Made by a program: the position numbers and the translations under genes. The notes under the pieces were generated by a model. The model worked only from the letters and a program-made list of their open reading frames with translations. It was not told where the DNA came from and searched no databases. Positions 1 through 7,476 of a stretch of 36,755 nucleotides of DNA are shown piece after piece. Source of the DNA: a virus. The stretch covers positions 1 through 36,755 of the IMG/VR virus record IMGVR_UViG_3300023239_000019; one strand, given 5' to 3'. Numbering within the stretch: position 1 is the stretch's first letter; every line of letters begins with the position of its first letter.

Positions 1-90
1 TTGGTATTTTTCTGCTAACAATCTTTTTTGATTATTGAGTGTTAGCATGTAATTAGAAAAGTCTAGTGCTTTTTCTAAACGTTCGTCCAT
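1..90 (-). CDS. Conserved phage protein of the MDERL type, copy A (partial, runs off left edge)
   Basis: Reading leftwards from an ATG at 90, thirty codons stay open to the window edge. The visible N-terminus begins MDERLEKALDFSNYM and contains NNQKR. It closely matches the N-terminus of the complete gene at 2696..3043 (MDERLAKALEFSNFL, NNQKR), so the two are paralogues in the same operon region. An AGGAG ribosome-binding site lies 8 bases before the ATG, and a near-perfect sigma-70 promoter sits just upstream at 117..145. Proteins with this start are, from memory, common conserved hypotheticals in marine T4-like phages. The function is unknown. Only the 5' end is visible, so it cannot be said whether this copy is intact. 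Confidence 0.75.
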   Translation of the reverse strand, partial: MDERLEKALDFSNYMLTLNNQKRLLAEKYQ

Positions 91-92
91 AG

Positions 93-494
93 TTATACTC
101 CTAGTTTATTGCTACTAGTATATATTGGATTTAATGATTTGTCAAGTGGAGATTGGTTAGGAACATATTCTTTTGGCCAGCATTTGAGGCCACCGTTGCC
201 ATACATCAATCCGTTAATTTCGTTTTTGCCGCACCAACTAATAACACTTTTTTCTAAATCACTGCCTGCAGGAATAATTAACTCTTGCTGTAAAAATCCA
301 GGACGTATAATATTATCACTATCAACAGTAATAAATCGATCAGTTTCACTTAGTGCTGCACAGGCTTTGTGTGCAGCATCACTTCCTTCTACACGCTTTG
401 CCCATGGTGCTTTAGTAAGTAAATCTGCATAATTTTTTTCTGCATTAGGTTCGTCATATGACAGATAGATAATATCGTAATCAATAATTCTCAT
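93..494 (-). CDS. Short glycosyltransferase-like protein, probably C-terminally truncated
   Basis: This 133-residue protein has features of the N-terminal part of a nucleotide-sugar transferase. A beta-strand start (YDIIYLSYDEPN) is followed by a hydrophobic strand ending in an acidic DSD motif (residues 58-60, FITVDSDN), typical of the metal-binding DxD of GT-A folds. It then has an NGLMYGNGGLKCWPK segment and stops about 25 residues later with a low-complexity tail. From memory, marine T4-like phages carry longer proteins (about 300 residues) with this N-terminus, so this copy seems to lack the acceptor-side half. The ATG at 494 has AGGAG 7 bases upstream. The stop lies 2 bases before the next ATG (position 90), and the 3' end overlaps the promoter of that next gene. 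Catalytic activity is doubtful. Function is inferred only. Confidence 0.7.
   Translation of the reverse strand: MRIIDYDIIYLSYDEPNAEKNYADLLTKAPWAKRVEGSDAAHKACAALSETDRFITVDSDNIIRPGFLQQELIIPAGSDLEKSVISWCGKNEINGLMYGNGGLKCWPKEYVPNQSPLDKSLNPIYTSSNKLGV
117..145 (-). promoter_or_regulatory. Near-consensus sigma-70 (early) promoter for MDERL copy A
   Basis: On the minus strand, TTGACA (145..140) is separated by exactly 17 bases from TATACT (122..117). The ATG of the gene starting at 90 lies 26 bases beyond the -10 box, leaving room for its AGGAG site. The promoter lies inside the 3' end of the 93..494 coding sequence. The same arrangement precedes the paralogue at 3043. Confidence 0.8.
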
Positions 495-497
495 TTA

Positions 498-1052
498 TTA
501 CTCCTGTACATTATGTATGTGTTTTACATAATATGCGCTACACAAAAGGCTTACCCGCTGTTTACATACTTCTGTATTATAATTTTCTAATGTAACAGTA
601 TCGCATAATGCAAGTGTTTTCAAATTAACTTGCAATGTATCTAATAATATAAATTGATTGCTAGGATCAACTACATAGTACTCTTTAATATAATTTTCTC
701 CTTGTGCAAACATTGTACATACTATATCATCCATTGTACTTGTAACTGTCCAAGTACCGTTAAACAAGTTTTGATTTAAAATAATTGCATTATGTTCTAT
801 TGCTTGTTTAACAACAATACATCTAGACTGTGCTTGGTCTTCTGCCTTGTCAATGTCTTTGAGTACAATGTGTATCTTACCTTTTATTTTTGCATTTTCA
901 ATTACAATGTAATCTAATATTTGCTTGATGCCGTTTGAAAAGTCAGTATATGTTTGTAAATCAACTTCAATATAATATTCGCCAAAAGAATCGTCTGTTA
1001 TATTAGCAACTGCTGTAATTGCGCCAGCATTGTTATAATAGATATAATACAT
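498..1052 (-). CDS. Hypothetical protein of glycosyltransferase operon (184 aa)
   Basis: No family was recognised. The reading frame can be extended to a GTG at 1061, but the ATG at 1052 is preferred. It overlaps the stop of the upstream gene as TAATG and has a GAGGAG ribosome-binding site 8 bases upstream, whereas the GTG would directly abut that site. The product is 184 residues and begins MYYIYYNNAGAITAV. It is rich in beta-branched and aromatic residues, has no signal peptide or membrane segment, and contains several cysteines in the C-terminal third. It is translationally coupled between a complete glycosyltransferase (1052..1858) and a shortened one (93..494). A role in the same sugar-related process is likely but not shown. 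Confidence 0.75.
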   Translation of the reverse strand: MYYIYYNNAGAITAVANITDDSFGEYYIEVDLQTYTDFSNGIKQILDYIVIENAKIKGKIHIVLKDIDKAEDQAQSRCIVVKQAIEHNAIILNQNLFNGTWTVTSTMDDIVCTMFAQGENYIKEYYVVDPSNQFILLDTLQVNLKTLALCDTVTLENYNTEVCKQRVSLLCSAYYVKHIHNVQE

Positions 1053-1858
1053 TATACACACTCCTCAAGCCATTTTAACATATCTGCTGTTAAAAATTCA
1101 TCTTCAACATAATGCAAAATGCCTGATTGTTTGTATCCACCAATATAAAGTTTATTATTACCAAAGTCTACAGGCAGCACATCAGTCCATTTACTCGGTA
1201 CATGACTCCAATTTTGTACTTGAGGTTTCATATGAGTAAATGTTAGATCATTATTAATTTTAAAGTCTAAAATCTTTAGTGCAACTGCGGCACTAAGATC
1301 TACACTATTCCAATTTTGCATATTTTTAGGAGCATATTGTTGATAAAATACTTTCCAGTTTTGCATTATTACATCTAATAATTTAAAAAAAGTATCAGCT
1401 TCGTCGCATTTTGAAAATTTATACATACCGGTGTATATATTAGGTAAATTGTTTGAATCAAATGTTTTTCTATAGTATCTATTAGTTACTAATTCGTTTC
1501 TATATGTAGTTACTGTGTTTGTAAAAATAATAGGATCAATGTTTTCCCATATTAGAGTAATATTATCTAATATCAACATATCAGCATCAAATACTAGTGT
1601 ATTTTTGTAAGGAGTTACATGGTAGATTTTCCAACGATTATCTATTTTCCAATCAGATTCTTTTGCTAAATCCCCCCAAGGTATAGAAATAACTTGATCA
1701 AACACATCTTTATATGCAGTTGGAATTTCATCATCAGTTATAATACTAATATTTGTGTTAGGTGCAGTTGCAAGAATACTTAATGCTAGAGCATATGCTT
1801 GTTGTACATAATCTGTTTTATTATTATTTTGTGCAAGTACACATACACCATTACTCAT
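1052..1858 (-). CDS. Putative GT-A/GT8-like glycosyltransferase (268 aa)
   Basis: The protein starts MSNGVCVLAQNNNKTDYVQQ and shows a Rossmann-like nucleotide-sugar-binding start, an SIITDDEIP turn, and a clear DAD motif at residues 91-93 (TLVFDADMLILDNI). That motif is the expected metal and sugar-nucleotide site of GT-A enzymes, closest in style to the GT8/glycogenin type. A C-terminal ILHYVEDEF segment supplies a histidine where GT8 enzymes often carry a metal ligand. The frame extends to a TTG at 1876, but ATG 1858 is preceded by AAGGAG at good spacing and is chosen. It overlaps the upstream gene by 8 bases. It resembles the neighbour at 1851..2699 in overall plan, so the two are probably a tandem duplicate pair. 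The substrate is unknown: virion fibres, host surface glycan or phage DNA are all possible. Confidence 0.8.
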   Translation of the reverse strand: MSNGVCVLAQNNNKTDYVQQAYALALSILATAPNTNISIITDDEIPTAYKDVFDQVISIPWGDLAKESDWKIDNRWKIYHVTPYKNTLVFDADMLILDNITLIWENIDPIIFTNTVTTYRNELVTNRYYRKTFDSNNLPNIYTGMYKFSKCDEADTFFKLLDVIMQNWKVFYQQYAPKNMQNWNSVDLSAAVALKILDFKINNDLTFTHMKPQVQNWSHVPSKWTDVLPVDFGNNKLYIGGYKQSGILHYVEDEFLTADMLKWLEECV

Positions 1859-2699
1859 TTGCAAACTCCTTATCAATGAAAGAATTTAAACTAAACTTAT
1901 TCATAACGTGAACTGTTGCATCTGTAAGTTTTACTGGAAGATAATCATATGACTTGTGTGCAAGCAATTTAATAACGTTGCTATTAACATCTATTAAAAT
2001 ATCTTTATCCGTTGATACCCACATATCACTAGGTAATTGTTTTGGCCAGTTGCTACTATTTTCAAATCCACGCATTATATGCACTGCAATACTAAATGCA
2101 AAGTCGTTTCTAAATTTAGACTCTGTGATATCGTATACTGTTCTGTAGTAATTATAATTTTCTTTAATGTGACTTACTAAATCAAAAACAGTTTTTGCAG
2201 TATTGCTTTTTGTAAAATACAATATAGTAGCCCAATACATTGGAATAGTTTTATCGCTTACTCTATCAAAACTAGGTTCTGTGCCTTGATTAACTAGGTT
2301 ATAATGATTAGCAATCATAAAATCTTCGGTAGTATTAAAACATGCTAATAACTTATCATTTGATACTAATAAATCACTATCAATTACAATTGTTTTATCA
2401 AATACGCTTAACTCGTATGCACTATTACGTGCAGAGTTTTTCCACTCTAATTTTTTACTGGAATATATTCCGTCGTTAAATGTTTTAATAGAATTGTTAC
2501 TAGGAGCAGCAGTATAAGTTACAAGATTAATATAACGTTTATAAAACGGATACGTAGATTCAATATAATCAACAGTGTCAGTTATTAACTGAACCGGAAG
2601 ATTGAGATATTGCTTTACTCGCTTTGCACAATATATAGCCTGTTTTACATAGTCAATATCACTATTATTAAATGCAAAGAGTACTATGCCTTGCTTCAT
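1851..2699 (-). CDS. Putative GT-A-like glycosyltransferase (282 aa)
   Basis: The protein begins MKQGIVLFAFNNSDIDYVKQ, the same N-terminal pattern (G-V-x-x-A-x-NN, DYVxQA) as the next gene at 1052..1858. It has the strand plus acidic motif TIVIDSDLL, with DSD at residues 107-109, expected for metal-dependent sugar-nucleotide binding. The C-terminal VHVMNKFSLN aligns with ILHYVEDEF of its neighbour and again offers a histidine. There are no membrane segments, so it should be cytosolic. Its ATG overlaps the stop of the preceding gene (ATGA), indicating translational coupling in the operon that starts at the 3065..3093 promoter. Donor and acceptor cannot be read from sequence. Proximity to the fibre genes makes fibre or receptor-glycan modification a reasonable guess. 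Confidence 0.75.
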   Translation of the reverse strand: MKQGIVLFAFNNSDIDYVKQAIYCAKRVKQYLNLPVQLITDTVDYIESTYPFYKRYINLVTYTAAPSNNSIKTFNDGIYSSKKLEWKNSARNSAYELSVFDKTIVIDSDLLVSNDKLLACFNTTEDFMIANHYNLVNQGTEPSFDRVSDKTIPMYWATILYFTKSNTAKTVFDLVSHIKENYNYYRTVYDITESKFRNDFAFSIAVHIMRGFENSSNWPKQLPSDMWVSTDKDILIDVNSNVIKLLAHKSYDYLPVKLTDATVHVMNKFSLNSFIDKEFANE

Positions 2700-3043
2700 A
2701 GATCGACTAGTCCTTGCACTGATCTATTTTGTTTAATTGTTTCATAATCGACAGCATATTTGCGAGATGCAAACACATACACACCTATTAGTTCTTTGGT
2801 AAATTCATCAATGTCTGTAATAGTAAAAGGAATATTATTATCGTCTAATATTACTGCATGAATTGGATACATACAAGATAGCGTATGGCAGAAATTAATT
2901 AGTTCTTGTGTTACTGTAAATTTATGTCCATGGGTATAATGTATAAGATTTTCCTTATACTGTGCAAGAAAAATACGCTTTTGATTGTTTTGTGTTTCTA
3001 AAAAGTTAGAAAACTCTAATGCTTTAGCTAAACGCTCGTCCAT
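2696..3043 (-). CDS. Conserved phage protein of the MDERL type, copy B (115 aa)
   Basis: This is the first gene of the glycosyltransferase operon. It is a small soluble protein beginning MDERLAKALEFSNFL. The N-terminal 30 residues look helical and charged, a central hydrophobic strand (HAVILDDNNIPFTI) follows, and the C-terminus is an acidic, then basic helix ending in QGLVDL. The length and pattern match, from memory, a hypothetical protein found in many marine T4-like phages. The biochemical role is unknown. ATG 3043 has AGGAG 5 bases upstream and follows a perfect sigma-70 promoter (3065..3093) with a leader of only about 15 bases. The stop overlaps the next ATG. A second copy starts at position 90. 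Confidence 0.8.
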   Translation of the reverse strand: MDERLAKALEFSNFLETQNNQKRIFLAQYKENLIHYTHGHKFTVTQELINFCHTLSCMYPIHAVILDDNNIPFTITDIDEFTKELIGVYVFASRKYAVDYETIKQNRSVQGLVDL

Positions 3044-3064
3044 GACAACTCCTAATATAATACT

Positions 3065-3093
3065 ATTATATACTATAATTTGGAGCCTGTCAA
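3065..3093 (-). promoter_or_regulatory. Perfect-consensus sigma-70 (early) promoter for the glycosyltransferase operon
   Basis: On the minus strand, TTGACA (3093..3088), a 17-base spacer and TATAAT (3070..3065) match the bacterial sigma-70 consensus exactly. It lies in the 56-base gap between the 301-aa virion gene and the MDERL copy B gene. Initiation would fall near 3058, about 15 bases before the ATG at 3043. It should drive the overlapping genes from 3043 down to at least 93. Confidence 0.88.
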
Positions 3094-3099
3094 GTAAAA

Positions 3100-4005
3100 T
3101 TAGAAAGTATTTGTTGCGCCAGTTGCAATAATAGGAGCATCTACTTGTACATTTGAGCCAGTTGGACGAATGTAGCTCATTGCACTAGTTAATGTACCTT
3201 GTACGTTTTCGTCAACTGCTGCGCCGATACCAGTTTGGTCACCGACGTCATTGTCTTGGTATTGCATACGAATTCTAACACCGTTAGTGATTGCACTTGC
3301 AAAGATTTTATAACGGTTTTCCGAGTATGGATTTGCACCGTTACGATTCATGATTTCTACTTCCCCAGCTAAATCATAATATCCGCTGCTATTAGTAATC
3401 GTGCCGCCGGCTCCTGATTTGGTCACATCAACATAATTCACTGTAATAGTACCCGGGTCCATCATTGTTTGCCAGTCTAATGTTTTCGCTTCGCCGCCTG
3501 TGTAAGATAACGTTGACGTAAGTGTAAGTTTGCCGCCTGCATTAAAAAATGCGTTTGCTGCTGTTGAACTAGTCCAGGTATACGTAACATCGTGTGTCTG
3601 TGTTCCGTTCCAGTTAGTTTTTGTTGCACTTCTAGCAGAAACTGTTGTAAACTGTCCTGCACCTAGTGTAAATCTATTACCATCAAGTTTAATAAAATTA
3701 ACTACTGCTTCAATTCCATCATGTATTACTTTTGTAATACTGCTATCTGTATTTACAGTAGCAAGTACAGGATTTGGTGCTGCACCAACTTGGTGCGTAT
3801 ATGCTTTATCTGCATCTGTTTTAAGTGCGTTCCATGCTGCGGCTGTAACTTTATCTCCTGGGTTAACTGCCGGAGCAGTTAGTGCTTGATTATACCCAGC
3901 AGCACCTGTGCCAGTTCCAGTAGGAGTTCCCATAACAAGATTAATACCAGATTTTAATGTTGTATATTCTGCTTCGCCAATTAATTGACCTACTGTTACT
4001 GCCAT
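3100..4005 (-). CDS. Putative virion structural / tail-fibre-associated protein (301 aa)
   Basis: The sequence is Gly-, Thr- and Ser-rich with a low-complexity N-terminal third, as in phage fibre and decoration proteins. The N-terminal 80 residues (VGQLIGEAEYTTLKSGIN, then TAAAWNALKTDADKAY) look helical and could be an attachment module. Residues from about 115 onwards form a beta-rich region with an AFFNAGGKLTL segment. That type of segment recurs, from memory, in fibre-like virion proteins of marine phages. It is the last gene of the late cluster and has its own late promoter (4032..4039) and an AGAGGAA ribosome-binding site 7 bases before ATG 4005. No enzymatic motif is visible. The assignment to virion structure comes from composition and context. 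Confidence 0.7.
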   Translation of the reverse strand: MAVTVGQLIGEAEYTTLKSGINLVMGTPTGTGTGAAGYNQALTAPAVNPGDKVTAAAWNALKTDADKAYTHQVGAAPNPVLATVNTDSSITKVIHDGIEAVVNFIKLDGNRFTLGAGQFTTVSARSATKTNWNGTQTHDVTYTWTSSTAANAFFNAGGKLTLTSTLSYTGGEAKTLDWQTMMDPGTITVNYVDVTKSGAGGTITNSSGYYDLAGEVEIMNRNGANPYSENRYKIFASAITNGVRIRMQYQDNDVGDQTGIGAAVDENVQGTLTSAMSYIRPTGSNVQVDAPIIATGATNTF

Positions 4006-4031
4006 GTTTATTCCTCTTTAACTATGTATTT

Positions 4032-4039
4032 TATTTATA
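4032..4039 (-). promoter_or_regulatory. T4-type late promoter -10 element (TATAAATA)
   Basis: The minus strand reads TATAAATA at 4039..4032, the exact T4 late promoter consensus, 26 bases before the ATG at 4005. The TAA inside it (4037..4035) is also the stop codon of the upstream fibre gene. No -35 element is expected for gp55-type promoters. Confidence 0.75.
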
Positions 4040-5546
4040 CTTTTAAAACGCACTCGACTAGTTTCTCCAATTCGTCTGCGTTTGATTCTAGAGCAATACC
4101 CACTAATGCAGTTGTTGCAAGTGTTGTACATACGCCGTCTGCCATTGCATAAACTGCTTGACCTTTTTTAACAGCACCTTTAACACGCACAGGAAGACGA
4201 CCTTTAAGACCAATATATTGTCCTTCACTATCACTGTTCATCATGTACGCCGGAGCTGTTGATACTACACCAATACAATGATCACTTGCTTTTGCAGGTT
4301 CTACATCGTGGTCCTCGCAAGCACATACTGCTACTGCGGTACCTGGTGCTAGTTCTTCTGCTGTTGAATATTTTTCTGCTAAGTCAGCATATCGAGCACT
4401 TGTTGCTGTACCTTGGAACAGTACTGCATTTAAGTTACCTGAGCCATCACGCACTGCAACACTGCTACTAGTACCTGTACCAATTGTGTCAACTGCGCCA
4501 ACTCGTGCAGTGCCCCCAACTATAAGCGCACTTGCTTTTTCTGAAGTTCCGTATATATTAGTTGCGTATACTGCTGCAAACTGATTACTAATATCGCCTA
4601 GCGTAACTGATTCAGCTGCGGTTCCGGCAGCATTAAGGCCAGGTTTAACTACACCTGGTGTAAATACAATAATATTTTTAGATAGGCCGCCGCTTTGTTT
4701 AGTTCTAAAACGAATTTCGTCACCTTGCGCATTTTGTATAACACCCTGGTTGTCGTTTTCAATAAAGATTTTTAAATCTAGTCCTGCGCCGATAGCAATA
4801 CCTGCATCGGTTTGGAAGTTAGTGATCTCAGTAAATACACTCGGTTGTCCAGGTGATGCAGTAACATAATTAGCAGCTGATATGCCGTTTAGTTTGTCAG
4901 CGTTAGTAGCTGTACCGTGGAATCGTTGTGTTCCGCTAGTAATACCAGCTGTTGCGTTGAGTGTATTTTTAAGGGTTACTCCTGCACGTACTACATCAAA
5001 TCCAGAAATAGCATTTTCAGCATCGGCACTATCAATTGTAAATTCTACAGGACTAATAATAAACATTACTTCGTCGTTAATTGTTGCTGCAATAATACTC
5101 TTACTAACTGCAAGATCATCACGAACTGATCTACTCTGCATTTGCGTAATACCAGAGCCAGCATCCTGCGGTCCAATCAGTACAAAATCTGTGCCGTTAT
5201 ATGAATATAGCTGTTCGTTAACAGTGTCCCACCAAAAATCGCCAGTTGCTAACCCTGCAGGGGCCGTAGCACTGATTTCGGCACCTCCTGTCGTGCGCCA
5301 TTTAGTACTATCATAGAACTTTAGTTTGCTGTTTGCAGTATCAAACCAAAGTTGCCCTGTAACTGCTCTCGGTGGTTGATTGGCCCCAGCAAAGTTTTCT
5401 AGCAAAAATACAAAGTTTTCGTTTTGTATTTCACCGTAACCTGCATAGTTTTTACCAACTAGCTTGATATCAGTTGTTTGATCCAACGTACCATCTTGTA
5501 CGATGGTTAACTGATTTGTGTTGTATTTGTTAATTGTATACGCCAT
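4035..5546 (-). CDS. Tail fibre protein with peptidase-G2-like C-terminal domain (503 aa)
   Basis: This is one of three tandem fibre paralogues. The N-terminal ~135 residues carry the shared module: MAYTINKYN, a KNYAGYGE stretch, two short repeats of type GQLWFDT...LKFYD and GDFWWDT...LYSYNG, ending LIGPQ. That module is a probable virion-attachment domain. A Gly/Ala/Thr-rich shaft follows. The last ~125 residues (SARYADLAEKYS, GTAVAVCACEDHDV, IGVVSTAPAYMMN, LKGRLPVRVKG) resemble the peptidase G2 / intramolecular chaperone-type domain at the end of many phage fibres and neck appendages, where it assists trimerisation and may be autoproteolysed. Whether it cleaves here is unknown. It probably contributes to host-surface recognition. 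Its own late promoter is at 5571..5578. Confidence 0.82.
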   Translation of the reverse strand: MAYTINKYNTNQLTIVQDGTLDQTTDIKLVGKNYAGYGEIQNENFVFLLENFAGANQPPRAVTGQLWFDTANSKLKFYDSTKWRTTGGAEISATAPAGLATGDFWWDTVNEQLYSYNGTDFVLIGPQDAGSGITQMQSRSVRDDLAVSKSIIAATINDEVMFIISPVEFTIDSADAENAISGFDVVRAGVTLKNTLNATAGITSGTQRFHGTATNADKLNGISAANYVTASPGQPSVFTEITNFQTDAGIAIGAGLDLKIFIENDNQGVIQNAQGDEIRFRTKQSGGLSKNIIVFTPGVVKPGLNAAGTAAESVTLGDISNQFAAVYATNIYGTSEKASALIVGGTARVGAVDTIGTGTSSSVAVRDGSGNLNAVLFQGTATSARYADLAEKYSTAEELAPGTAVAVCACEDHDVEPAKASDHCIGVVSTAPAYMMNSDSEGQYIGLKGRLPVRVKGAVKKGQAVYAMADGVCTTLATTALVGIALESNADELEKLVECVLKV

Positions 5547-5570
5547 ATTTAAATAACCCCTTGCTGTTAG

Positions 5571-5578
5571 TATTTATC
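5571..5578 (-). promoter_or_regulatory. Late promoter -10 element (GATAAATA)
   Basis: The minus strand reads GCGATAAATAC around 5580..5570, in the 37-base gap between two fibre genes and 24 bases before ATG 5546. The same GCGATAAATAC string recurs at 10221..10228 before another late gene. It differs from the T4 consensus only in the first base. Confidence 0.65.
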
Positions 5579-5583
5579 GCAAG

Positions 5584-7476
5584 TTAAGGATAAACGCCTG
5601 TGCTGGTAAATGTCCAGGTAGCGCCCGTAACTGTAAATATCATTGTGTGGCGTGACGGAGTTAAAACTACCGTACCCGATGCCGGATTTGCTGCTGTAAT
5701 ATCTTGTATTACTGATTCGTTTTGAGTGCCGGCACTGTCAACTGCAATTGTAGATTTTTGTAATACCCCAGTGCCATTAGTGGTCACAGTTATGTTAATA
5801 CCAGTAACTGTGGCACCAGCGTAGCTAGTACAATGAATAGTAGCAACTGTGCCTTCTCTCGCACTATTTGCAGGGCTAATACTTTCTAATATACTTCTAA
5901 CATCTACAATCGGGCCGTTGCCTGTTCCTGCGGGATTAGGACTAGTTAGTCCTGTAATGTCTAAAGCAAATGCAATTGGAATTGTAGCGACTGATGTATC
6001 AACATATGCTTTATTTGTTACATCTGTTGCAGTAGTAGGCGTAGCTACTCCTGTAATTTTTTGACTGTTAAGTGTAATTGTGCCGCCAGTTGTGATGCTT
6101 AATGCGCCTGGCGTCGATATACTACCTAATGTAACATTGCCAGTGACACTTAAACTTCCTAATGTACCTACTGTAGTTAGTCCGGCGGCAATTGTAACCG
6201 TGTCACCAAGTCGTGTTTTAGAAAGTACTTGTGTATTTTCAATTCTATATTCTTTGCCAGCAATTAAATCTATGTTTTGATTAAATGTCCAGTTTCCTGT
6301 TGACTGAACCCAATTAATAGTTTTATCGGTTGCGCCTTTTAGTGTGATGCCACCTTGATTTGCGGTTGTGTCTGTAGGAGTGTCTACTTTTCCTAATTCA
6401 ATGTTAGGATCTTCCACTGTCATTGTTGCAGTGTTAACAGTAACAGTGTCGCCTTCGATTATTAGGTCACCTCCAACTGTAAGATTTCCAGTAAAGTTGC
6501 CGGCTCCAGTAACATCAAGTGCAACTGTCGGAGTATCTTGGTAGATACCTATACGACCTGTACTTGTGTCAAGAGTGAATGCTTCAATAAAGTCATTGCC
6601 TAGAGGCACTCTAATTGAAAAATCATAATTTAATTGTTTAAGTTCTATAGATGTTGTAGTTCCACTATCAACTGTTTTAAACGATGCATATTGTGTATCG
6701 CCATATCCTACAGTAACACCAGTATCGCCCTTAACAAACAATGCGCCTTCCATTTGTTGATCGACTACTGCATTTGAATTATCACGTTCGTTAGTTCGTA
6801 TAAAATCAGTAGCAGAAAACGTATTTCCTTGAGCATCAATTAACAATTCTGCAGATAATGCAGTACCTTGATGTTTAAAATCTGAAACTACCGTTGGATT
6901 AAATCCAACTTTGATTGATCTGCCTGGTGTATAAGGAAGTATATTATAATCTACTCCTGGCGTAAATTCAAATCTACTATATATTCCAGCAAGTACGCCG
7001 CCTATATACATCGCTAACACAGTTTTAATCTGATTACTAGTATCTACCATAGTAACTGCTTCAAGACCTGTTTTGCCCTGAGTTGCGTTATATTGTGGTC
7101 CAACTAATACTAAATCACTTCCGTCCCAAAAATATAATTTATTTTCAGCGTTATCGATCCACAAATCTCCTGATACAAGGTTAGTAGGTTGGCTACTACT
7201 TACCGTCGGCGAACCTGCTGTTCTAAAACTAATACCATCATAAATTTTTAATCTATTTTCGCTGTTATCATACCAAAGTTGGCCCTTTAGTGGATTACTA
7301 GGAGCACTAGTTGATGCAAAATTTTCAACTATTTTAACAAAATTTTCATTAAATGCTTCGCCAAAACCTTTGTAATTACGTCCAACTAAAGTTATGTCTG
7401 TAGATGCAGTATCAATTATGCCATCAGTAAGTTCTACTAACAGATCACCATTGGTCTTGTTTATTTTATAGCTCAT
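5584..7476 (-). CDS. Tail fibre protein (630 aa)
   Basis: The middle member of the three fibre paralogues. Residues 1 to about 130 are the shared attachment-type module: MSYKINKTNG, VGRNYKGFGE, GQLWYDN...LKIYDG, GDLWIDN...LYFWDG, ending LVLVGPQ. The shaft contains repeated beta-turn motifs of fibre type: GNFTGNLTVGGDLIIEG, then a run of short Gly/Thr/Ser-Val repeats, then KITGVATPTTATDVTNKAYV. The last of these is a linker commonly seen before fibre tips. The C-terminal ~130 residues are a beta-rich, Thr/Val-rich domain ending in STGVYP that I do not recognise and that differs from both paralogues. The ATG at 7476 overlaps the stop of the preceding gene (ATGA) with AGGAG 7 bases upstream, so it is coupled to the collar-domain fibre. 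No catalytic motif is seen. Confidence 0.82.
   Translation of the reverse strand: MSYKINKTNGDLLVELTDGIIDTASTDITLVGRNYKGFGEAFNENFVKIVENFASTSAPSNPLKGQLWYDNSENRLKIYDGISFRTAGSPTVSSSQPTNLVSGDLWIDNAENKLYFWDGSDLVLVGPQYNATQGKTGLEAVTMVDTSNQIKTVLAMYIGGVLAGIYSRFEFTPGVDYNILPYTPGRSIKVGFNPTVVSDFKHQGTALSAELLIDAQGNTFSATDFIRTNERDNSNAVVDQQMEGALFVKGDTGVTVGYGDTQYASFKTVDSGTTTSIELKQLNYDFSIRVPLGNDFIEAFTLDTSTGRIGIYQDTPTVALDVTGAGNFTGNLTVGGDLIIEGDTVTVNTATMTVEDPNIELGKVDTPTDTTANQGGITLKGATDKTINWVQSTGNWTFNQNIDLIAGKEYRIENTQVLSKTRLGDTVTIAAGLTTVGTLGSLSVTGNVTLGSISTPGALSITTGGTITLNSQKITGVATPTTATDVTNKAYVDTSVATIPIAFALDITGLTSPNPAGTGNGPIVDVRSILESISPANSAREGTVATIHCTSYAGATVTGINITVTTNGTGVLQKSTIAVDSAGTQNESVIQDITAANPASGTVVLTPSRHTMIFTVTGATWTFTSTGVYP

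Noticed and set aside
498-1061. GTG start at 1061 for the 184-aa protein
   Set aside because: The ribosome-binding site GAGGAG would directly abut this GTG, while the ATG at 1052 is correctly spaced and coupled as TAATG.
1052-1876. TTG start at 1876 for the 268-aa glycosyltransferase
   Set aside because: The AAGGAG site lies between this TTG and the ATG at 1858, so the ATG is the start.
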